Of a DNA stretch of 50,460 bases, positions 32,461 to 40,830 are shown one piece after another. This stretch comes from a virus, in IMG/VR virus record IMGVR_UViG_3300028114_000019, positions 1 through 50,460 of that record. One strand, given 5' to 3'. Each line of letters begins with the position of its first letter. Within the stretch, counting starts at the first letter, position 1. Under the pieces are notes generated by a model. That model ran no database searches, was not told the DNA's origin, and saw only the letters and a list, made by a program, of their open reading frames with translations. The position numbers were made by a program, and so were the translations under genes.

Positions 32461-32997
32461 ATGACCTCCTCGATCACGGATATACTTCAGGCTGCCGTCG
32501 AGGCACCTAAGAAAGAAATGATCACCCAGGAGGTCATTATACAAAAAGATAACTGTGTAGACAATTTGATCTACAACATGGTTGCTTTAGCTTCTTACCT
32601 ATACCAGCTAAACACGCAAGCGCATCTACTTCATCTAAATATTGAATGTCCCCAGTTTCTAGCGTTGCACAAGTTTTTAAAAAAACAATACGAACAACAC
32701 ACCACGGACTTTGATACAGTCTCTGAACTGGTCAGAAGCATGGATTACTTAATGCCTATGTGCCAGAACGGACTACTAAACGCCTATAAAAAGTTTCCTA
32801 ACACCAAAACGTACGAAGCAAACGACAGCCTAGTAACTTATTTAAAAAATCTAGAGCAAGGCGGAATGTTAGGTAAATCCGTCGTTGAAATGGCTAAAGA
32901 AGTTGAAGCTCCAGATGTAGAAAACTTTGTAGCTGAAATTGTTAACAACATGTTCAAGAGCGCGTGGATGCTCAAAGCAACTTTAAGAAACAGTTAA
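32461..32997 (+). CDS. dps: Dps-like ferritin (DNA-binding / iron-storing protein)
   Basis: 178 residues from the ATG at 32461. It has the Dps four-helix pattern with all ferroxidase positions: His58 in AHLLHLN, His70 in LALHKF 12 residues later, Asp85 and Glu89 in FDTVSE. The spacing (12, 15 and 4 residues) equals that of Listeria and E. coli Dps. Dps stores iron, quenches peroxide damage and can bind DNA. N-terminus is short and only weakly basic. Coupled to the HTH gene upstream; overlaps the convergent fibre gene by 4 bases. An alternative TTG start lies at 32446. Confidence 0.8.
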   Translation: MTSSITDILQAAVEAPKKEMITQEVIIQKDNCVDNLIYNMVALASYLYQLNTQAHLLHLNIECPQFLALHKFLKKQYEQHTTDFDTVSELVRSMDYLMPMCQNGLLNAYKKFPNTKTYEANDSLVTYLKNLEQGGMLGKSVVEMAKEVEAPDVENFVAEIVNNMFKSAWMLKATLRNS

Positions 32998-33671
32998 ACT
33001 AGAGCCCACCCGCCAGCAAAGGCTACGTACAAACCACTGGGGGTTCCAGTGTTGTCAATTTTGTATCGAAGGGAACCAGAGGGCCCAGTTCCAGTCAAAG
33101 AGCCTGTATAAATATCGGAACAGGAAACACCAGTTGCCGTAACAACTCCAGAAGCAAGGATTGCACCTAAAGCACCTGAGGCAACCACCGAGCCGAGGGA
33201 CCCGGAGGCTAATAACGCACCGCGAGAACCAGAAGCAAGAATTGCACCTAAGGCACCTGAGGCAAGAATTGAACCAAACGAACCTGACGCTACAAGAGCC
33301 GAATTTGCAAAAATAGCACCGGAAGCAATGGTGACGTTTGCACTTCCAGCTACATCAGCAAAAGCTGCACCAACTTTTTGCCAAGCTGTACCGTTCCATA
33401 CTTTTAAATAATATGTAGTTGTGTTGGAGTCTGTCCACAACTCTCCTAAAGAGTTACCTGCCAAACCCACGGGTACAGCGTTAGGAGCTACGGTGCCATA
33501 AGCGGTGGGACCGATTTTTCGTATGCTGCCAGCAGAATCTTCGAAATAAACTCCAGGGTCTGCCGCACCAAAACTCATAACAAGCTCACCATTAACAATG
33601 ATGTTGCCACTCGGTCTATCGGATGCGTTACCGGTTCTTTTAAGTAAAGAAGTAACTGGTGTTGAAGTCAT
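32994..33671 (-). CDS. Fibre/virion protein with 9-residue ASG repeats
   Basis: 225 residues. The N-terminus has VTSLLKRTGNASDRPSG and FGAADPGVYFEDSAGSIRKI; the middle has GELWTDSNTTTYYLKVWNGTAWQKV-type modules similar to the 24851 gene, here only cut segments. Then come about six copies of a 9-residue ASG unit (ASGALGAIL, ASGSRGALL, ASGSLGSVV). It is probably a fibre or spike component. Confidence 0.65.
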   Translation of the reverse strand: MTSTPVTSLLKRTGNASDRPSGNIIVNGELVMSFGAADPGVYFEDSAGSIRKIGPTAYGTVAPNAVPVGLAGNSLGELWTDSNTTTYYLKVWNGTAWQKVGAAFADVAGSANVTIASGAIFANSALVASGSFGSILASGALGAILASGSRGALLASGSLGSVVASGALGAILASGVVTATGVSCSDIYTGSLTGTGPSGSLRYKIDNTGTPSGLYVAFAGGWALV

Positions 33672-33672
33672 G

Positions 33673-35211
33673 TTAGTAGGTTCCTCCGTTTATAAATGTA
33701 GGGGGATAGCTCGGAGGCACAAGTTCACCATTAGTATACTGACCTCCGTCTAAAATATTAGAAGAGCTTGTGATAACAACACCATCAGAGTAAGTTCCAC
33801 CATCATAAATTTCTTGAGGCAAAGCAGCAGGATTTAAAGGATTGAAATCATTTATTGTAAACAGTTGAAAGTTTGTATCTTGAAGTTCTGTTAAGTCGTC
33901 TAGCTGTCCAAAATTTAGTGTTTTTGCAATCATATTATACTTATCAGCATAAAGTAGATGCTTAGGTAACCCTCCAAGAGAAGGACTGTAACGAGACCAC
34001 CAGACAAGATCTTCCTCTCGTCTTAGAAAACTATTTTGTTTTGCTAAATCAACTTCAAATTTTTCACGATAATATTCATCTAAAGGCTCATCATTTGGCT
34101 GAGGTAACCTTGAAGTTGTGACATTAAACAATCTAAACTTACGTTGCATGTCCCAAAAAGCAGCATAAATATGTTTACACCATTTAGGTTGAAAATAAAA
34201 TAAAGAGGGATCTGAATAGACGGCTGTGTCTTCGTAAGAAGGTATAGTGTAGATTTTGTTTAGATAAATAAAACCAAAGGTTCTAGCGTACCCAGGATAG
34301 TCATTAGATGGACTTACTCGACCAGAAGCATTAGGACCGCCATCGAAAAAACCAGGATCGACGTTTAATATACTTGTATAGGGATACCGTTGTTTAACTG
34401 AGAGATTATAAAAATTAAAACCTTCTCTGTTTAAAAAATCTTGACAAGAGCACTGAACTCTTATTTCTGTTGTAAGAAATTCACCAACTAATGGAGGACC
34501 TGTAGCGGGTACAACAATCGTCGTGGAATTAACCACAGACCAACTTTTATCAGCTGCAAACGATAAAAATAATGTATTGAAGTCTGGGTTTATTGATGGT
34601 TCTAAAATAACACCGTTGAAACCTACAGCTGTAACTGTGTAGTTACTGTATCCAAATTGTTTTTCCGTACCGTCAGAATTAAACCTGTTCGACAACACCT
34701 CTCCGGTAAAATACGAAATAGGAGAACCAAATCGTTGACTTAGGACTACGGCGTAAGTCGTTTCATCATATTGAGTTACAGATTGAATTGAAATACCAAA
34801 GTCCAAGAAGTTAAAAGTATCTCGTGGACGAATACCGACCATGTGCATACGCATATCGCTTCTGAGTGTCGGATATACAAAGAACAAGCCAGGTATATAC
34901 CCACCTACACCGGCAGTGCCTGAGACGTAATATTTAAAAGACGAATAAATTAAACCACTGTACGCTCCTTGTGCATACATGCTAAGTTCATAACCACGGC
35001 GCCAACGTGACCATAAAGAAGCATAGTTGTACTCACTTACGACACTAAAATCTTTCGTGTTAATTGCTGGTCTAAATCTACGCTTAAAAGGTAACGGACG
35101 TAAGAGCTGAGATTTTTTATCAGATCCAATAATATTTGAAATAGGTTTAAAAGAACCAAGTGGTCTCGGACCATTAGGCAAAAAATCATCAGAGCCCTTT
35201 TTACGAGCCAC
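33673..35211 (-). CDS. Virion protein with SWIM-type zinc motif
   Basis: 512 residues, GTG start. Tyr/Phe/Trp-rich and globular. A SWIM-like zinc pattern, CxC...CxH, is visible: CSCQDF (about residue 256) and WCKHIYAAFW (about 345). The C-terminus carries repeated DGGxY units (YDGGTYSDG, LDGGQYTNG) and ends INGGTY. Proteins with CSCxDF...WCKHIYA occur in structural clusters of cyanophages as I recall, with unknown role. Starts 3 bases after the next upstream gene's stop. Confidence 0.65.
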   Translation of the reverse strand: MARKKGSDDFLPNGPRPLGSFKPISNIIGSDKKSQLLRPLPFKRRFRPAINTKDFSVVSEYNYASLWSRWRRGYELSMYAQGAYSGLIYSSFKYYVSGTAGVGGYIPGLFFVYPTLRSDMRMHMVGIRPRDTFNFLDFGISIQSVTQYDETTYAVVLSQRFGSPISYFTGEVLSNRFNSDGTEKQFGYSNYTVTAVGFNGVILEPSINPDFNTLFLSFAADKSWSVVNSTTIVVPATGPPLVGEFLTTEIRVQCSCQDFLNREGFNFYNLSVKQRYPYTSILNVDPGFFDGGPNASGRVSPSNDYPGYARTFGFIYLNKIYTIPSYEDTAVYSDPSLFYFQPKWCKHIYAAFWDMQRKFRLFNVTTSRLPQPNDEPLDEYYREKFEVDLAKQNSFLRREEDLVWWSRYSPSLGGLPKHLLYADKYNMIAKTLNFGQLDDLTELQDTNFQLFTINDFNPLNPAALPQEIYDGGTYSDGVVITSSSNILDGGQYTNGELVPPSYPPTFINGGTY

Positions 35212-35214
35212 GGA

Positions 35215-35772
35215 TCAATAAAAACCGCCTTGCGCAAAAATCGAGAGACCTGACGCACTTAAGCCACCGGAGACAGCGGCGGGTCCGTTACCTAAGTAAC
35301 CTACACACAAAATATATCCTTTCTCTAAATACAAAGCTTCAGACTTACCAATTTCAATCGGGCGAACTAAGTTAGTGTCCCCAGTTTGAGGCGTGGGAGC
35401 AACGGTTGCTGGGAGTTCTACACGTTGAATCAAACCTTCTGTGTCACCGGATAAACCAACTTCGAACTTACTTATCAAAAGAGAAGCTGAGGTAGAAGGA
35501 GCAGCTTGGTTAGGTGCATAGATATAAACACCAAAAGCTGCAGAACGGACACCACCATTATTCGGATATCCTTCGTTAGCTACGACAAAGATATCCTCTA
35601 CAAGAGCTCCGTCCTCTGAAGGAAGATCTCCAACGCGAACCAATTGAATTAAGTCACCAAAATCAGGACTACTTGTATTAGTTACAACAGTAGTTCCGTT
35701 ATTAACTTTAGCGCCTCTAAGAAAAGGCCTATCAACCATTAAAGGTTGTTTGTTGGTGCTTGTAGAGCTCAT
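35215..35772 (-). CDS. Virion protein, beta-rich
   Basis: 185 residues, Ser/Thr/Gly-rich with strands (LIQLVRVGDLPSEDGALVED, YLEKGYILCVGYLG). It ends QGGFY, like the INGGTY end of the neighbouring gene. No family recognised. Its position in the structural cluster suggests a head or tail component. Confidence 0.6.
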   Translation of the reverse strand: MSSTSTNKQPLMVDRPFLRGAKVNNGTTVVTNTSSPDFGDLIQLVRVGDLPSEDGALVEDIFVVANEGYPNNGGVRSAAFGVYIYAPNQAAPSTSASLLISKFEVGLSGDTEGLIQRVELPATVAPTPQTGDTNLVRPIEIGKSEALYLEKGYILCVGYLGNGPAAVSGGLSASGLSIFAQGGFY

Positions 35773-35782
35773 GATTTAGATC

Positions 35783-36391
35783 CTAGGAAACAAGGGAAGA
35801 GTAGTAATCAGCCGGAAGTGCAGCGGTTTGAGACAGGTCTTCTGACTCAACTAAAGCCACACTGGTGCGAGCTGGATCTATTGTAGAGGTAACCCCACCA
35901 GTAAACAGCCGTTGCAAAGCAGTGGGTGATGCAATTGCCTCACGAAGAATAGCAGTGTTAAAGGGAGAAAAATCTGACTCCGCCACGGCCTGTGCTACGT
36001 CTCTTGCTCCTGGTCGTTCTCGCATAGGTTGATTTTGACGGCGATTTCTACGTTCAGCTAATTCACGACCTAATCGATCCCCTGCATAACGAGTGCCTCG
36101 TGGTTCAAAAGCAGGATTAGCAGGAAAACCCCTAATAGCCCTGTAAGCATTTGCTACACCTGGAGCTATATCACCAACTTGTTTTACAAGATTAAATAAA
36201 CCAGATTCATCACGTCTAGCAACTCCAAATTCCGAGCCAGGAACCGGAAGCTCTACGTCTCGGAAAACGTCAGGTGTATAGCCAAGAGGAGGATTGACAA
36301 AACGTTTGCCGGTATAGTCATTTATATTGCCCTGCGAAGGTCTGTTATAAGCAGTATCAAAACCATAACTAGGGGAGAAAGAGTAGCTCAT
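35783..36391 (-). CDS. Probable virion protein
   Basis: 202 residues. The N-terminus (MSYSFSPSYGFDTAYNRPS) is Tyr/Ser-rich; the rest is Arg/Gln/Pro-rich with a helix (GRELAERRNRRQNQ). Not recognised. Lies between structural genes, 10 bases before the next. Confidence 0.55.
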   Translation of the reverse strand: MSYSFSPSYGFDTAYNRPSQGNINDYTGKRFVNPPLGYTPDVFRDVELPVPGSEFGVARRDESGLFNLVKQVGDIAPGVANAYRAIRGFPANPAFEPRGTRYAGDRLGRELAERRNRRQNQPMRERPGARDVAQAVAESDFSPFNTAILREAIASPTALQRLFTGGVTSTIDPARTSVALVESEDLSQTAALPADYYSSLVS

Positions 36392-36426
36392 TAGATAACC
36401 TCCGAGAACAACATTTTAACTCGTTA

Positions 36427-38349
36427 TCAGTAATACATCATCTGATCACGCTGAGGAACACTTAAGCGCTGCAAGAACTCTTCAGCAGGAGTAAGTACAG
36501 GTTGTTCCATAGGTGTGGTGGCACTACGTAAGTCGAAACTTCCTTGAGTTGGAGCTACTGCACTTTGAGCCGTGGCGTTTGCGTTTCCAATGGCGTTAGC
36601 CTGATTGTTTGTCCCCATTGGAGTTGTAAAGGTCGTAGTCGTTACGGACTGTTGAGTTTGTTGGTTAGCTTCAGGGTTAACCATGCTGCGACGATGCATT
36701 TCGTAAGCTAGAGCAGGGTAGCTTTGAGCCCACGTCCGCAAGGCAGTTGACTCAGCAGGACTAGAACCTGTTCCTTCTGCATACTTCATCAACGATTGCC
36801 TTACAGGAGCTTGATTTGCATAGGCAGCTCTCGCAGCGTAATAATCCTCTGCACTTTTATACCTCTCAGGGCTACGGGGTTCCATAGCTCTATCTACAGC
36901 GGCGGCGCGAGGTGAATACTGAGCTAACTGCTCACGCATCTCACTTGCGCGATCTCCACCTCGAGTAATTACAGGTGCTGGGGCAGTTGGATCTGACCGA
37001 CGAGGCATAGGTTGACTTTGTTCAGGAGAACCTACGGAACCTAAGGGAGTGCCGTCATCATCAGCAAATATCACAGGGGGTTGTTCTGGTTGATTAATTC
37101 CGTTAGGAGTAACCAAGGGTTCTCCAGGAACAGTCCTTGTCCCACCTTGTGGATCAAGAGGAGCAGAGCCTTCATCTCCGCGCATCATGTTTCCTATGGT
37201 ACTACTTAACCCAAAGCCAGCTAGACCAGCGCCTCCAAGAGCGCCGACACTTCTAATAGGATTATTACGTAATACGTCTATAAGTATGTTTAAATCACCA
37301 ATTTGAATGCCCCCGGTGGCATTACGTGTAGCTTTTGTAACAGGATCAACGACTTTACCAACCGGGAATGGACCCATTAGACTGTTAGGGCTGTAGCTAG
37401 CCGGCGGTATAGCAGCTAAAGGTGATATATCTTCAACGACATTATCAGCCGGGAATGGACCCATTTGACTTTTAGGGTAAGACTTAACGATATCGAGCTG
37501 AGGCCTTGACGGTCTAGCAGCTAAAGATGATATATCTTCAACAACATTACCAGCCGTGTCTAAGACAACTCGACTTGTAGGGTAAGGATTGATACGTGGA
37601 TCTATTTCAATGCGACCGGTAAACGGATCAGGTTCACTAAAAAAAGATCGCCCGCGAACTTCACCACCAGGTGCTCGGGGAGTAAGAGGAATACCCTGTT
37701 CAATGGCCTCCATGACATTAAGTCTATTTGGAGGAGGAACAGGACCTAGAAAAGCACCAATATTAGCTTCAACGCCCTCACCGTATGTAGTGTTACCAAG
37801 CTTTCTTCCTCCAACAGCTTGAGTACCTGGAGGGTACCTTAAAGACATTCCAGGACCTTTTATCTCACCCGGACCTGGTCTAAGAAATGTGCCTTGTAAA
37901 TATTCGGGAACAGAAGCAGGAATATCTCTAGCTGGAGGAGCCTGTCCACGCAGCCTATCAAAAAGAGCTGCCGCATCCTCGGGAGGAACTGAAATTTCCC
38001 CTCGCCTTAACCTATCTGCAAGTTCTCGATCTGCTGATGTTACACCTTGACGTGGACCTAAAATATTTGGTAAAGCCTCTCGAGCTCTAACTGTAGGCGC
38101 GATTTGTCGTATTTGATCCGCGCGTTGAATATCTGCAGGAGTTACTGTCGGTGACCGACGTGGCACATCCGGCAAAAGACGGCGAGGGTTTGGAGTCGGA
38201 GTAGCCAAAGGTAGAGGACCACCCATTATTACGTTTTCTGCATTTCTACCTAGGTTCTGAGCACCACCACTTAGTTGTTTCAGCAACCGCTGAGCACCAG
38301 CAGTACCCTGTTTTCTTATTTCATTATAAATAAAATTACCGAGGCCCAT
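36427..38349 (-). CDS. Large probable virion protein with internal duplication
   Basis: 640 residues. Pro-, Arg-, Ala-, Gln-rich and mostly disordered, with PG- and APAP-rich runs. A 28-residue block is repeated: VVEDISSLAARP...MGPFPADN and VVEDISPLAAIP...MGPFPVG. A hydrophobic segment near residues 365-385 (SVGALGGAGLAGFGLSS) could interact with membranes. This suits an internal virion or ejection-type protein. No enzyme motif is visible. Confidence 0.6.
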   Translation of the reverse strand: MGLGNFIYNEIRKQGTAGAQRLLKQLSGGAQNLGRNAENVIMGGPLPLATPTPNPRRLLPDVPRRSPTVTPADIQRADQIRQIAPTVRAREALPNILGPRQGVTSADRELADRLRRGEISVPPEDAAALFDRLRGQAPPARDIPASVPEYLQGTFLRPGPGEIKGPGMSLRYPPGTQAVGGRKLGNTTYGEGVEANIGAFLGPVPPPNRLNVMEAIEQGIPLTPRAPGGEVRGRSFFSEPDPFTGRIEIDPRINPYPTSRVVLDTAGNVVEDISSLAARPSRPQLDIVKSYPKSQMGPFPADNVVEDISPLAAIPPASYSPNSLMGPFPVGKVVDPVTKATRNATGGIQIGDLNILIDVLRNNPIRSVGALGGAGLAGFGLSSTIGNMMRGDEGSAPLDPQGGTRTVPGEPLVTPNGINQPEQPPVIFADDDGTPLGSVGSPEQSQPMPRRSDPTAPAPVITRGGDRASEMREQLAQYSPRAAAVDRAMEPRSPERYKSAEDYYAARAAYANQAPVRQSLMKYAEGTGSSPAESTALRTWAQSYPALAYEMHRRSMVNPEANQQTQQSVTTTTFTTPMGTNNQANAIGNANATAQSAVAPTQGSFDLRSATTPMEQPVLTPAEEFLQRLSVPQRDQMMYY

Positions 38350-38379
38350 GTGCTGAAACCGATCACTAATAAAGTAAGT

Positions 38380-39000
38380 CTACCGCCAATTTGCGTAAAA
38401 ATAGAGTCTGTCTGCTCGTGAAATATCAGGTGGTCCAGGTATTGCTTGAATAAATTCTCCACCTGATCGTTCAAAGCGATATCTCGCGGCCACGGGGTCT
38501 CGATAGTTAGGTACATAAAGCTGTTGCGCTAACCTATCGCACTCATACAAATAGTTTTCCCTCCATATGCGAGCTGTTTCACGTTTATCCTGAATATTAA
38601 TGGAACGTGAAACGTCACCAAGAATTGTTTCTTGACGACTCGTAGCTCTACCGGTAGCAAGCTCAGTAAGACGCTCAGCTTCCTCACAGCGCTCAATTTG
38701 CTGAATTATCTTGTCGTAATAAAACTCACTAGGGATACTATTACAAGCTTCGAGCAAACGAGCATAGTCACCCGCCGGAACAGTTGCGATGTTAAAGGCT
38801 AAGTGATAAGCAACACGGCTAAAGTTAAAATCGTCAAGGGCATAACCAAAAACCTGAGCAGGATTTCTAGTTAATTGATTAACTGTCGCATAAATTACTT
38901 CGCGCTTAGTGGCGTCAGTCGTTGTTGGCTGAAATACAACCCCTTGCTGAGCTAAATACGATTGAATTTGCTCAAGTTCAAAAGTAGTTAGTTGGGCCAC
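38380..39000 (-). CDS. Head-tail adaptor-like helical protein (unassigned)
   Basis: 206 residues, GTG start, mostly helical (FELEQIQSYLAQQG, NPAQVFGYALDDFNFSRVAYHLAFNI, EETARIWRENYLYEC-like). Helix-rich with many Arg and Gln. Size and location between the head genes and the virion-protein run fit a connector or ejection protein, but I see no decisive motif. Confidence 0.55.
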   Translation of the reverse strand: MAQLTTFELEQIQSYLAQQGVVFQPTTTDATKREVIYATVNQLTRNPAQVFGYALDDFNFSRVAYHLAFNIATVPAGDYARLLEACNSIPSEFYYDKIIQQIERCEEAERLTELATGRATSRQETILGDVSRSINIQDKRETARIWRENYLYECDRLAQQLYVPNYRDPVAARYRFERSGGEFIQAIPGPPDISRADRLYFYANWR

Positions 39001-39022
39001 GGAGACGAAAACTTATGTTCTT

Positions 39023-39493
39023 CTATTCTACGTATACACTCCCGGTAGCAAACACTTCATCCCAATCAACTCGTTTAATTGAGTTAAGTTGATCTAGTTT
39101 TATGAACTTTTCACCAGGTAAAGATTGACGTAACTCAACAATTTCTTTAGCTGTTTTTAGCCCCACGCCTGGTAAGCACTGCGTAAGACCTTCGGGTGTC
39201 AGAGTATTTAAATTTATCCGAGTGTCCGCAGGTGGTAGAGGTTTAATTATCGGAGTTTTTTCAATCTCTGACTTCACATTTCGCCTGCTGCGCCTGGTAC
39301 CTACATGGTTAGCACTTGGAGTTGGTTCATTTTCATCAAGAAGTTCTCCAACTTGGTCTTTATGAGCAAAAAAGACTTTACCTGTGGTATTTGAACGCAC
39401 CATAAAGTAATCACCTTCGTCATACGTCGAAAGTATCTCAATTTTTACGCCACTAGGTCTATAAACACTGGCTGTCATGGGCTGAGTCAACAT
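39023..39493 (-). CDS. Helix-hairpin-helix protein (ComEA-like domain)
   Basis: 156 residues. The C-terminal 50 residues have the HhH motif of ComEA-type DNA-binding proteins: INLNTLTPEGLTQCLPGVG and LKTAKEIVELR, then FIKLDQLNSIKRV. The N-terminal half is a small beta-domain followed by a Lys/Arg linker (RRSRRNVKSEIEK). It may contact DNA in the capsid or during ejection. Start is ATG at 39493, or the ATG five codons downstream. Confidence 0.75.
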   Translation of the reverse strand: MLTQPMTASVYRPSGVKIEILSTYDEGDYFMVRSNTTGKVFFAHKDQVGELLDENEPTPSANHVGTRRSRRNVKSEIEKTPIIKPLPPADTRINLNTLTPEGLTQCLPGVGLKTAKEIVELRQSLPGEKFIKLDQLNSIKRVDWDEVFATGSVYVE

Positions 39494-39533
39494 GTGTACA
39501 GTAGTTTAGGCTAAACAACCGCAAAAACAAAGC

Positions 39534-39794
39534 TTATTGATCACAAGTTTTTAGTTTTGGCGCAGATTTTTCAATAAATTCAGCTCGTTTCTCCCAAGTA
39601 TCGCCTCCAACACGTCCTTTAGCTGGATTTATGCACTCAGAGGAGTCAGTTTGGTTACAAACCAAGCCCGCAAGGTCTAGTTCACTACCTTTTGCCCCCG
39701 TACGCCAATAATGAACATTATTTAACCAAGTAGCGCCGCATTTTTGGCACTCTTTTCGTTTAATTCCAAACTCTGAAAGCTTCCGGTCAGTCAT
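39534..39794 (-). CDS. Small zinc-ribbon-like protein
   Basis: 86 residues from the ATG at 39794; a GTG three codons upstream is possible. It has a CxxC (CQKCGATW), then a later Cys pair (VCNQTDSSECINPAKG). This looks like a small zinc ribbon with the CINP element seen in HNH zinc loops. Function unknown. It lies downstream of the strong terminator at 39890-39907, so it needs its own promoter. Confidence 0.55.
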   Translation of the reverse strand: MTDRKLSEFGIKRKECQKCGATWLNNVHYWRTGAKGSELDLAGLVCNQTDSSECINPAKGRVGGDTWEKRAEFIEKSAPKLKTCDQ

Positions 39795-39889
39795 AAAGAC
39801 CACGCAAGAAACATATGCTTGATACTTTGCCAGTTAACGATTTAAAAAACGCTAAAAATTTTATTAATAATTTGATTCCAAAACAAAAA

Positions 39890-39907
39890 CCCCTCCCGAA
39901 GGAGGGG
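39890..39907 (-). terminator. Strong rho-independent terminator after the capsid-region gene
   Basis: On the minus strand, CCCCTCC-TTCG-GGAGGGG (7-bp stem with a stable UUCG loop) is followed by TTTTTGTTTT. It sits 29 bases after the stop of the 39936 gene and closes the highly expressed capsid unit. Confidence 0.95.
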
Positions 39908-39935
39908 TAGATGTAAGAACCCGTTACTGATTAGA

Positions 39936-40814
39936 TCAGGAAGGTGAAGTCGAAGTAAATATACTTGACTCGATAACACCACCGGGCTGCAGAGCAAGAT
40001 CTGAACGCTCGGGGGGTTGGTCAGGAAGAATCCAGCAAACTTCGCAGATTGCCAGAGCCTTGTTTGCACCTGAAAGTCTTCCAGTACCAGCGCGAGGATC
40101 GTAAATACCCGAACCTTGAGCAAGACCAGAAGCAGCAGCACCACCAAGATTAGTAGTGGTGAAGAGTTTCCAGGTAGTAGCGTTAGCCAGAGCGGACAAG
40201 CTGCTGCTGTTGAAGATGTTAGTAGAAGCAATGCTTCCGTTAACAATCCGGCTAGAGGCGCCCGTAATGGAACAACCAAATTGACCGGAAACAACAGTGC
40301 CGTTGTCACGCAGACCTTGAGCTACAGCAGGAATCAGAGAAACCTGTGGGGTAGCACTTCCACCGGCAACGCCGGAGCTAACAACATCACCACCGTCAAT
40401 GCGCAAGGAGGCACGATAAACGTAGCCAGACGCAGGAACGATGATGCCATTCGTGATATCAGCCCGAATATCCTTATGGAAATCAGGAGAAGGAATGATA
40501 ACGTTAGCGTTTAGGAAGGGTTGCTGAGCAGCGTTTTGACCCGAACCATAAGGTAGGGTGTAGTACTCAAGTTGATTGTTTGTACCAAGAGCTTGGTAGC
40601 TCAGGTCAACATAACCAACTGCTTGCTGAGCAATCCAACCAGGACGGAATACAACACCAACAGGACCACCCACGGGTTGGTTGGTTAAGTTGGTGGAAAC
40701 ACCGTTAGCGTTGTTGTACTGAACGGTTTTTTCTTCGTGCCAGTAACGAAGAACGTTTGTGTAGTTACCAGGATAAATCTTGGCAACTGAGAGCTGGTTA
40801 GTAGCGATCGCCAT
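39936..40814 (-). CDS. Abundant virion protein downstream of the major capsid protein
   Basis: 292 residues. Beta-rich, Gly/Ser/Asn-rich, no enzyme motif. It has an ideal ribosome site (GAGGAGGT at 40823-40830, overlapping the capsid stop), and its own strong terminator follows, which means high expression. It may be a capsid decoration or second head protein. A HIP1 octamer GCGATCGC lies in its first codons. Shadow frames in this gene were not counted. Confidence 0.75.
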   Translation of the reverse strand: MAIATNQLSVAKIYPGNYTNVLRYWHEEKTVQYNNANGVSTNLTNQPVGGPVGVVFRPGWIAQQAVGYVDLSYQALGTNNQLEYYTLPYGSGQNAAQQPFLNANVIIPSPDFHKDIRADITNGIIVPASGYVYRASLRIDGGDVVSSGVAGGSATPQVSLIPAVAQGLRDNGTVVSGQFGCSITGASSRIVNGSIASTNIFNSSSLSALANATTWKLFTTTNLGGAAASGLAQGSGIYDPRAGTGRLSGANKALAICEVCWILPDQPPERSDLALQPGGVIESSIFTSTSPS

Positions 40815-40822
40815 TTTTAGTT

Positions 40823-40830
40823 ACCTCCTC
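40823..40830 (-). promoter_or_regulatory. Strong Shine-Dalgarno site for the 292-residue virion protein
   Basis: GAGGAGGT, 8 bases upstream of the ATG, partly overlapping the capsid-protein stop codon. It fixes the start and couples translation to the capsid gene. Confidence 0.8.

Noticed and set aside
39842-40309. Leu-rich minus-strand frame within the 292-residue virion gene
   Set aside because: Runs across the strong terminator and lies in another frame of a gene with an ideal ribosome site.
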